6,231 nucleotides of DNA from positions 1-6,231 of the forward strand of contig CAYLZN010000339.1 of the NCBI GenBank assembly GCA_964387935.1, read 5' to 3'. The position numbers and the translations under genes were made by a program. Source of the stretch: CAYLZN01 sp964387935. GTDB lineage: Bacteria > Acidobacteriota > Vicinamibacteria > Vicinamibacterales > JAFNAJ01. This document shows, piece after piece, positions 1 to 5,642 of the stretch; the stretch's first letter is position 1, and each line of letters begins with the position of its first letter. Under the pieces are notes generated by a model. The model was not told the origin of the DNA. It was given only the letters and a program-made list of their open reading frames with translations, and made no database searches.

Positions 1-2013
1 GACACGCCCCTGCTCCGTTCGCACGCCGGTCACGGTGATCGCCGGCGGCGTGTTGTCGATGTCGAACGCATCGCTCTCGCGTTCTCCGGTCAGCGCCCGT
101 TCCGGTGCGTTCGACGCCCCGTCGGAGGCCAGCACGCGAATCGTGTAGGTGCCGTCCGGCACCGAGGTCGTGTCCCACGTGAGGATCGGGTCCCAGAGCC
201 CGCGGCGAAGCGGGATCCACGTGGTCTCACCTTGTCGCTTGTAGAACACATCATAGCGCAGACGGTCCCCGGGTTCGTCGTCGGCCTTCCAGACGAAGGC
301 CTGAAGCCCCTTCTGGTAGAGCCGCCTGCCCAGCGGCGGTCCCGACGTGATGATGAGCGGCGGCGGCACCCCGCTCGGAAGTGGGGGCTTGGCTTCCGCC
401 ATGCCGCTGTCGTAGCCCGCGATCTCCGGATCGCCGGTCGGGAACGGCCGCGCGAAGGCAACCCCCGGCGGGTGCACGGTGATGCCGGTGACCGTGGGCC
501 TGGCGTTGCGCGGGAGGTAGGCGACCGTGACGGACGTGAGGATGGGGGACGCGGTCTGGCCGCGCAGCACGGCCTTCAACTGCAGGTAGCGGGCCTTCGG
601 ACTCGTGATCGCATCGCCTTCCGAGGCGGTGTACGCCGCGGACCACGGGCTCCAGGTGTCGTCGGGGGTCCGTGTGTTGCCGGACCGTGTCAGCAACTGC
701 ACCGCCGTCCCGGCTGGCGTGAACGCGCGCCAGCGAATGGTGCCCCAGGCCGCGACGCTCGAGGCATCGCGCACGTCCGATTCGATCGTCCCTTCGGTGA
801 CGGTCGTGCGGGCCAGCGCGAACACCTTGCCCGGGTTCGACGTGGCGAAATGCAGGCGCCCGTCCGCGTGCCGGGCCAGAGACGTCACCTGCTGCGCCTC
901 GGCGCGAGCCACCAGCGTCACCCGGATCGGGTCCCCGGCCAGGCGGAGCAGACGACCCTTGTTGCCGGTGGCGACGAGCACGCCGCCATCGGCCTCGGGC
1001 ACGAGGTCGTAGGGCGTGTCGTCGAAGGCCTCCCAGAAGGTGTCCCACATGCCGTCCGGCGCGATGCGGTAGACGGCCCCCTTCGCCGTGTCCCGCCGTG
1101 GCTCCGGGCGGGCCGTCGGCAGCGCGGACCCGGTGGACCCGCCGGTCGGGACGTCGCCGATCGCAGTGATCGTGATCTCCGTGGACACCGTGGGGATGGG
1201 CGTGGGTGAAGAGAGGTCGGTGGGCGCCGGCCGCTCGGCGGGCCGGGTTTCGCCTGTGCCGCTGACGCCGATCGCATAGATGGTGCCCCTGGAATCCAGA
1301 CGCAGCGCGCGCACCTCGGCAAACGGCGAATCCAGCAGCACGAACGCCTGTGCGCCACGGTCGATCCGCAGGACCTGCCCCGGCGACGACGTCGCGGCCA
1401 GCAGCCGTCCTTCCGCGTCCAGGGCCAGCGACGTGACGTTGGTAGCCTTGGTCTTGTAGAAGACCTCGCCCTTGCCGTCTGCGCTCACCCGGTAGATGGT
1501 GCCCTTCTCGCCGGTCGCCACGTACACGGTGCCATCACGGGTCACGGCGAGGGCCCAGATGTACTTCTCGCCCGGGTCGAAGAACTCCGACGAGGTGCCG
1601 TCGCGGGTGACCCGATAGACCTTGCCTTCCGGTGACGTCCCCGCGTAGAACCCTCCCCCGGGCGCAAGCGCAAGGGCGTGCACCTGGAGTTCGGCGGTGT
1701 CGAGCGCCGTGCTCAGGCCGCCGCTCGCGGCGAGGCGCAGGACCTTACCGTCGTTACCGGTGCCTGCGAGGAGGCTCCCGTCGCCGACGGGCAGCAACTG
1801 CCAGATGGCTGGTGCGGAGGCGTCGGCGGTCTGCTCGATGGCGGGTCCGAGCGTGAGGCGACCATCGGTGTCGATCGCCAACCCCCGCAGTTCGCCTTTC
1901 AGGAACTCGGCCTGACTGGCGGCCTGCCAGAAGGTTGGGGTGGCCGCTGACAGGGTCAGGACCGATCCAGCCACTGCCAGCGCGAGAACTCCAGGAACCG
2001 TACGTGTGCGCAT
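1..2013 (-). CDS. Secreted seven-bladed beta-propeller protein with C-terminal beta-sandwich and Fn3-like modules (partial, C-terminus beyond window)
   Basis: The frame is open without a stop from the ATG at 2013 to the window's left edge (671 codons), so the C-terminus is missing. Residues 1-24 (MRTRTVPGVLALAVAGSVLT, then LSAA) form a Sec signal peptide with likely cleavage after Ala24. A blade signature of the form G-x-[VIL]-[YLF]-[RA]-[VIL] recurs at residues 89, 130, 171, 212, 312, 353 and 395. Spacing is 41-42 residues except for one 100-residue gap, where about 59 Pro/Thr/Ser-rich residues (roughly 250-311) interrupt a blade loop. This indicates a seven-bladed, WD40/NHL-like propeller. 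Residues about 410-515 (GTIRWRAF, YLQLKAVL, SVTVAYLPRN) look like a beta-sandwich module. Residues about 555-652 (FVWKADDEPGDRLRYDVFYK, then YTIRVLASDG, then IDNTPP) look Fn3/Ig-like. The start sits 28 bp after the S55 gene's stop, and a GGAG lies 10 nt upstream, so the two genes are probably co-transcribed. The modules suggest extracytoplasmic binding or scaffolding; no catalytic motif was seen and the function is unknown. Confidence 0.88.
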   Translation of the reverse strand, partial: MRTRTVPGVLALAVAGSVLTLSAATPTFWQAASQAEFLKGELRGLAIDTDGRLTLGPAIEQTADASAPAIWQLLPVGDGSLLAGTGNDGKVLRLAASGGLSTALDTAELQVHALALAPGGGFYAGTSPEGKVYRVTRDGTSSEFFDPGEKYIWALAVTRDGTVYVATGEKGTIYRVSADGKGEVFYKTKATNVTSLALDAEGRLLAATSSPGQVLRIDRGAQAFVLLDSPFAEVRALRLDSRGTIYAIGVSGTGETRPAERPAPTDLSSPTPIPTVSTEITITAIGDVPTGGSTGSALPTARPEPRRDTAKGAVYRIAPDGMWDTFWEAFDDTPYDLVPEADGGVLVATGNKGRLLRLAGDPIRVTLVARAEAQQVTSLARHADGRLHFATSNPGKVFALARTTVTEGTIESDVRDASSVAAWGTIRWRAFTPAGTAVQLLTRSGNTRTPDDTWSPWSAAYTASEGDAITSPKARYLQLKAVLRGQTASPILTSVTVAYLPRNARPTVTGITVHPPGVAFARPFPTGDPEIAGYDSGMAEAKPPLPSGVPPPLIITSGPPLGRRLYQKGLQAFVWKADDEPGDRLRYDVFYKRQGETTWIPLRRGLWDPILTWDTTSVPDGTYTIRVLASDGASNAPERALTGERESDAFDIDNTPPAITVTGVRTEQGRV

Positions 2014-2041
2014 CTCCAACGTGCTCCGTGACCGTCCGCGG

Positions 2042-3949
2042 TCAGCGCGGTTCGACCGTCAGGGTGAGGGTGCGGGATCCGACGACGACCTGCCCGACGC
2101 GAACATCCCATTCGCCGACCACAGCCTGACGGAGGGGGGCGAAGCGGCCGGCGTCCTGGCCGCTGTCGAGCACCCCGAGCACCGAGGGGGGCAACGAGGG
2201 CATCGGCTCGCCCTGGACGACCGCGCCGGGGCTCTGGGCGATCAGGCGGACGTAGAGGCGGTTGCTGCGGCGAGAGTCGTTGAACGCCCGGATCATCTGT
2301 CCCACGTTCTGGGCATCCTGGACCCGGCGCCATTCGCGTTGTTCCCATTGCGCCAGGCGCGCGCCGTCTGCCACCAGCAGTGTCAGCGGGCTGCGCGCAG
2401 ACTGCGGAATCGGGACCGCCAGCGTCCGCACTTCGTCGTCGCCGCGCCAGGAGCGCGTGAGCATCTTGAGCGTGACGGAACTGCCGGCCCGGATCCGCGG
2501 GTCGTCCACCCAGATCCGCTCGAGCGTCGAGGTGCGCGGCTGCTCGGCGGCGCTGATCGTGACATCCACCCCCTCGATCTGCACCGGCGCCTTGTCGTTG
2601 CGGAGCAGCGCCGTCAGGGGCGTCGCCACGTAGGCGGCCGCGGGGATCGACGGCTGGTCGCCGGCAAACATGTCTTCGAGTGCGACCGGGTCGTAGCCCC
2701 TGACGCGCGCGCGGCCCTTGACCTCGAAGGTGGCGGCGCCGACTTCCCGTTCGTACGACTGCAGCACCGACAGGATTGACACGTAGGTCAGCAGGGGCGT
2801 GAACAGCTGATCGTCGGCGACGCGCAGGGTGAAACTGCGCTTCTGCCCACGGGCACCCTCCAGCGTGATGCCCATGGGAATCGTGTGGGGGCCCGCGCCG
2901 AGCCGGCCCGCGATGGCGGTGGATCGATCCTGTTCGAACGTCCCGATGACCTCGCCGAGCGACGACAGCTTGACCGACGAGAACAGGCTGGGGAGCACCG
3001 TGTGCACCCAGGCGCGCGTCATTGGAAAGGCCGTGGGGCCCAGGTTGTAGAACGGATGGCCGAAGGCGTAGACCAGGCCGTTGTCCACCGCGGTCACCGT
3101 ACCTGTCGCCCCGAGGGCGAGATCCCCGCTGACCAGGCTGACGCCGACGGCGTCACCGGGCCGTAACGGTTCCGAAGCGGATTGCACCGTGCCGCCCGCG
3201 GACGCCGCCCCAGCGACGGGCACGAAGCCGGTGTCGCGGAAGAACGTCGCGAGGGTGGCGAGCGCGTCGGGACTCACGCCGCTGATGGCGAGGGGCGTCG
3301 CAATCGGTCGCAGTTGCGTGGACCAGCGGGCGAGGTCGTGGCCCGAGGCCTCGCGTACGTCCTCGCGCCGCCTCGCGAAGGCCGTTCCGGCAAATGCCTC
3401 GCGCAACGCGTCCTGCAGGCCTTCGTGAGAGACGGGCAGGCGGAGCGCGACCCGGGAGGCCGGCACCCGCGCCGGCGGCGGGCCGGCGATGTCGGTCATC
3501 TCCCCGATGGGGGTGATGCCCGCGATCGGTTCACGCGAAAACGAGCCGAGGGAATACGCCACGGCTCCGATCAGCCGTCCATCGATGTATACGGGGCTGC
3601 CACTCATGCCGGCGATCACACCCGACTGGGCGAGCGGTCCGCCCTCGAGGCGTGCCAGCACCAGGCTCCGCCTCGGGCCCAGGACGTTCTCCATGACCCC
3701 GAGGATGTGCGCCTTGAAGGGTTCCCTCGTCGTACCCGAAAACACCGTCCAGCCCTCGCCGACCATGCCGGCCCGGACCTCCGTCACGGGCATCGTCGGC
3801 GACTGCGCGCCCAGAGGGACGAGCGCCAGAAGGCCCGCGAGCGCCGCGCCGACGAGCGCGAGCCCGGGACCGGTCGCTCCGGCCTGCCGACCGCCAACCG
3901 ATTGCCTGCAGACCCGCTGCACCTGCATCCACCTCGCCCTGTTGACCAT
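2042..3949 (-). CDS. Secreted SpoIVB-like peptidase S55 domain protein
   Basis: A 635-residue protein. Residues 1-49 contain a basic N-region and a long hydrophobic stretch (LALVGAALAGLLALVPLGA), a Sec signal with likely cleavage near Ala49. The peptidase S55 (SpoIVB) signature is strong: SGVIAGMSGSPVYIDG at residues 109-124 with predicted nucleophile Ser116, followed by LIGAVAYSLG and PIAGITPIGEM. A second family-like segment, TGTVTAVDNGLVYAFGHPFY (residues 282-301), offers His298 as the catalytic base. In Bacillus SpoIVB, as I recall it, the His segment precedes the Ser segment; here the order is reversed. The remaining 330 residues are predicted beta-rich, with no motif I recognise. SpoIVB itself is a sporulation signalling protease, but nothing here suggests sporulation, so substrate and role are unknown. 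The propeller gene follows 28 bp downstream, making an operon and a possible partner or substrate. The ATG at 3949 was chosen because it keeps the basic N-region. An in-frame ATG at 3928 has a better GAGGTG ribosome-binding match only 1 nt upstream and is a real alternative. The open frame continues to 4120 but would run through the opposing leader. Confidence 0.85.
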   Translation of the reverse strand: MVNRARWMQVQRVCRQSVGGRQAGATGPGLALVGAALAGLLALVPLGAQSPTMPVTEVRAGMVGEGWTVFSGTTREPFKAHILGVMENVLGPRRSLVLARLEGGPLAQSGVIAGMSGSPVYIDGRLIGAVAYSLGSFSREPIAGITPIGEMTDIAGPPPARVPASRVALRLPVSHEGLQDALREAFAGTAFARRREDVREASGHDLARWSTQLRPIATPLAISGVSPDALATLATFFRDTGFVPVAGAASAGGTVQSASEPLRPGDAVGVSLVSGDLALGATGTVTAVDNGLVYAFGHPFYNLGPTAFPMTRAWVHTVLPSLFSSVKLSSLGEVIGTFEQDRSTAIAGRLGAGPHTIPMGITLEGARGQKRSFTLRVADDQLFTPLLTYVSILSVLQSYEREVGAATFEVKGRARVRGYDPVALEDMFAGDQPSIPAAAYVATPLTALLRNDKAPVQIEGVDVTISAAEQPRTSTLERIWVDDPRIRAGSSVTLKMLTRSWRGDDEVRTLAVPIPQSARSPLTLLVADGARLAQWEQREWRRVQDAQNVGQMIRAFNDSRRSNRLYVRLIAQSPGAVVQGEPMPSLPPSVLGVLDSGQDAGRFAPLRQAVVGEWDVRVGQVVVGSRTLTLTVEPR

Positions 3950-3970
3950 GTACACCCGCTTTGATATCTT
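3942..3970 (+). promoter_or_regulatory. Candidate sigma-70-like promoter for the aroDE-trpE unit
   Basis: TTGACC (3942-3947, five of six matches to the -35 consensus) is followed by exactly 17 bp and TATCTT (3965-3970, four of six matches to the -10 consensus). It lies in the most AT-rich patch of the intergenic region. Transcription would start near 3977 and give a leader of about 190 nt before the aroDE ATG. The -35 hexamer overlaps the complement of the S55 start codon (3947-3949), so the divergent promoters or transcripts would interfere if both are as called. This is a consensus match by eye only; RNA 5'-end data would be needed. Confidence 0.35.
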
Positions 3971-3979
3971 CTGCCGTTC

Positions 3980-4096
3980 ATGCACTCCGCGTCTACAGTT
4001 GTCACGCGCGGGACCCGTCCACACGGGCGGCGTGTGTCGTACGGCGTCGCCTTTCGCTGGTGTCTGGCCTCGAGGCCGGAGGGGCGCATGCGCTGA
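3980..4096 (+). CDS. Possible leader peptide with Tyr, Phe and Trp codons
   Basis: This is a 38-codon frame from the ATG at 3980 to the TGA at 4094-4096. It contains YGVAFRWC at residues 21-28, so one codon each for Tyr (4040), Phe (4052) and Trp (4058) falls within seven codons, directly before hairpin 1 at 4063-4080. The ATG has no Shine-Dalgarno and would be almost leaderless from the predicted transcription start. An internal GTG at 4034, preceded by GGGCGG at 4025-4030, would give a 20-residue peptide with the same three codons. A ribosome stalled at Trp would cover hairpin 1's 5' arm, while one at the stop codon would cover the antiterminator strand, as attenuation requires. Against this, short open frames are common in GC-rich DNA and the control codons are single rather than tandem. 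Confidence 0.22.
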   Translation: MHSASTVVTRGTRPHGRRVSYGVAFRWCLASRPEGRMR

Positions 4097-4118
4097 GCGG
4101 CGGTGCAACGGAAGCTCC

Positions 4119-4162
4119 AAGGGCCTCTCCAGCCATGGCGTTGGAGAGGCTCTTTTCTTTTT
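4119..4162 (+). terminator. Intrinsic (Rho-independent) terminator hairpin just upstream of aroDE
   Basis: AAGGGCCTCTCCAGC (4119-4133) pairs with GTTGGAGAGGCTCTT (4140-4154): 15 base pairs including two G-U pairs, with a 6-nt CATGGC loop. The core GCCTCTCCA/TGGAGAGGC is a perfect nine-base inverted repeat. A run of nine T's broken by one C (4153-4162) follows directly, which fixes the orientation as plus strand; the minus strand has no T-tract after the stem. It ends 6 nt before the aroDE start codon and has no plus-strand gene upstream in the window that it would need to terminate, so an attenuator role is likely. Confidence 0.72.
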
Positions 4163-4168
4163 GACGAC

Positions 4169-5635
4169 ATGACTCCTGTTTTGGTGTGTGAGAGCGTGCG
4201 GGCCGAGACGACGGCCCAGTTGGTGGCCGCCCGGGACGCGTGCCGCGTGGCTGACCTCGTTGAACTCCGCCTCGACGGGATGGCCTCGCCGGAGGTGGCA
4301 CAGGCGCTGGCGGGTCGCCGGACACCCGTGGTGGTGACCTGCCGGGCCGGGTGGGAAGGCGGCGCCTGGACCGGCGACGAAACCACCCGCGAGCAGCTAC
4401 TCGAGACCGCCCTCCGTGCCGGTGCGGAGTTCGTCGATGTCGAATGGCTGGCCCCGTGGCGGCCGGCCTTCGTCGAACGATGGCGCGAACGGGTGGTGCT
4501 GTCGTGGCACGACTTCGGGGGCGTCCCGGCTGACCTGGTGGCCCGAGTGAGGGACATGGCTCGTGCGGGCGCCGCCGTCGTCAAGGTCGCCGTCGCCGTG
4601 CGGCGACTTCGGGACCTCGACGCGCTGCTCACGCTGCGCCGCGAACTGCCGCAGGACCAGCGCCTGGTGATCATCGGCATGGGGGAGCCCGGCCTGCTCA
4701 GTCGTCTTGTCCCTCAACGGTTCGGGAGTGCGTGGACCTACGCCGGTGCCGGAATCGCGCCAGGACAGGTGCCGGCGGACCGACTCGTGCACGAGTTCCG
4801 TGTACGGGCCCTCGGCGCACGGACGATGCTGTTGGGGGTCGTCGGGAATCCCATCAGCCATTCCGTGTCGCCGGCCCTCCACAACGCGGCGCTCGCCGCA
4901 CGCGGGACCGACGCCGTCTACGTCCCCTTTGCGGCCGACGACTTCGAGGATTTCGCCTGGGCCGCCGCGGCCTTCGACGTTGCCGGCGTCAGCGTGACCG
5001 CGCCGTTCAAGGACCAGGCCTTCGAGGCAGCCACGCGTGCCGACGCGGTGGCGACCGCGCTCCGGACCGCGAACACGCTGCGCCGCGAGGCCGACGGACA
5101 GTGGGCGGCCCGCAACACGGACGTGGACGGCTTTCTGGCGCCCCTGAGTGCCGTGTCGCTTCCCGGCTGGCGGGCGGCGGTGCTGGGCGCCGGCGGCGCG
5201 GCGAAGGCGGTGGTGGCCGCACTCCGATCCAGGGGCGTGGCGTCCACGGTCTACGCCAGGCGGACCGAAGTCGCGGCCGCACTGGCCGCCCAGTTGGACG
5301 CGGAGGCCGGCCCGTGGCCTCCGGTCCCCGGCTCCTGGGACCTCCTGGTCAACGCGACCCCGGTCGGCACCTGGCCCGACAGCGAGGCCTCGCCGCTCGA
5401 GGCATCGATCGTGCATGGGCCTCTCGTGTACGACCTGGTCTACAACCCGCCGCGGACGGCGCTCCTGCGTGCCGCCGAGGCCAACGGGTGCCGGGTCATC
5501 CGGGGCCTGGAGATGCTCGTCCACCAGGCCGCGCAGCAGTTCGAGTGGTGGACGGGACAGCCGGCTCCGGTGGCGACGATGCGCGAGGCCGCGACGGCCC
5601 GACTCGAGGCGTTCCGAGGGGAGCTGTCCCGATGA
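4169..5635 (+). CDS. aroDE: Bifunctional type I 3-dehydroquinate dehydratase / shikimate dehydrogenase (AroD-AroE fusion)
   Basis: A 488-residue cytoplasmic enzyme for shikimate-pathway steps 3 and 4: dehydration of 3-dehydroquinate to 3-dehydroshikimate, then NADPH-dependent reduction to shikimate. Residues 1-210 are a type I dehydroquinase: ELRLD (32-36), LSWHDF with catalytic His114, VVKVAV with Schiff-base Lys139, the SR pair at 178-179 and APGQ ending at Gln200. Residues 220-488 are shikimate dehydrogenase: GNPISHSVSPALHN (226-239), SVTAPFK with catalytic Lys281, ANTL (Asn302), NTDVDG (Asp318), the Rossmann loop LGAGGAAKA (339-347), NATPVGTW (395-402) and GLEMLVHQAA with Gln453. All main catalytic positions are present. 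The NADP-binding NRT motif reads RRT here (364-366), keeping the Arg. The ATG at 4169 was chosen because residue 1 begins the first beta strand (VLVCES); an upstream GTG at 4103 would encode the terminator stem. No Shine-Dalgarno precedes the ATG, which directly follows the T-tract. Similar fusions are known in plants and some bacteria. Confidence 0.96.
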   Translation: MTPVLVCESVRAETTAQLVAARDACRVADLVELRLDGMASPEVAQALAGRRTPVVVTCRAGWEGGAWTGDETTREQLLETALRAGAEFVDVEWLAPWRPAFVERWRERVVLSWHDFGGVPADLVARVRDMARAGAAVVKVAVAVRRLRDLDALLTLRRELPQDQRLVIIGMGEPGLLSRLVPQRFGSAWTYAGAGIAPGQVPADRLVHEFRVRALGARTMLLGVVGNPISHSVSPALHNAALAARGTDAVYVPFAADDFEDFAWAAAAFDVAGVSVTAPFKDQAFEAATRADAVATALRTANTLRREADGQWAARNTDVDGFLAPLSAVSLPGWRAAVLGAGGAAKAVVAALRSRGVASTVYARRTEVAAALAAQLDAEAGPWPPVPGSWDLLVNATPVGTWPDSEASPLEASIVHGPLVYDLVYNPPRTALLRAAEANGCRVIRGLEMLVHQAAQQFEWWTGQPAPVATMREAATARLEAFRGELSR

Positions 5636-5640
5636 GGGGG
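5634..5640 (+). promoter_or_regulatory. Ribosome-binding site of trpE, overlapping the aroDE stop codon
   Basis: GAGGGGG overlaps the last two bases of the aroDE TGA and lies 2 nt before the ATG at 5643. The close packing supports translational coupling between the two genes. It contrasts with aroDE, which has no recognisable site. Confidence 0.55.
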
Positions 5641-5642
5641 CG

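Larger units (their letters stand above)
3977..4168 (+). promoter_or_regulatory. 5' leader of aroDE-trpE with attenuator-like alternative structures
   Basis: The leader can form three structures. Hairpin 1 is 4063-4069 paired with 4074-4080 around a UCGA loop; its core is the 12-nt palindrome GGCCTCGAGGCC at 4066-4077. The terminator hairpin is 4119-4133 with 4140-4154. The possible antiterminator pairs GGAGGGGC (4078-4085) with GCCTCTCC (4123-4130), giving eight base pairs including one G-U, which would use up the terminator's 5' arm and the end of hairpin 1. A second option pairs GAGGCC (4072-4077) with GGCCTC (4122-4127). No plus-strand gene lies upstream in the intergenic region, so a terminator here is best explained by attenuation of the operon, or by a small RNA ending here. 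The base complementarity is seen in the sequence; the switching is inferred. Confidence 0.4.

Noticed and set aside
232..1209. Long plus-strand open frame (325 codons) opposite the propeller gene
   Set aside because: It is rich in Arg, Gly and Pro with no domain motifs. The minus-strand frame has a signal peptide and regular propeller repeats, so this is an antisense shadow typical of high-GC DNA.
2014..2041. Possible terminator or separate promoter between the two minus-strand genes
   Set aside because: The 28-bp gap has no inverted repeat with a T-tract and no promoter-like hexamers; it holds only a GGAG ribosome-binding candidate.
1940..2779. Plus-strand open frames opposite the S55 gene, and similar ones at 3182-3964 and 3489-4172
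   Set aside because: Their composition is shadow-like, with no recognisable motifs, and they lie opposite a well-supported gene.
3976..4005. Minus-strand promoter for the S55 gene (GTGACA at 4005-4000, CATGAA at 3982-3977)
   Set aside because: The -10 matches only three of six positions, so it is too weak to report as a feature.
3950..4120. N-terminal extension of the S55 protein to a start at 4120
   Set aside because: The extra 57 residues would precede the signal peptide and be encoded opposite the aroDE leader and part of its terminator.
4096..4162. T-box riboswitch reading of the leader (GGTGCAACGG near 4102-4111 followed by a terminator)
   Set aside because: The conserved T-box core (a GGTGG, one base, ACCGCG sequence) is not present and I could find no stem I specifier loop.
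4103..4168. GTG start at 4103 extending AroDE by 22 residues
   Set aside because: The extension is encoded by the terminator stem and T-tract, and the family's first beta strand begins right after the ATG at 4169.
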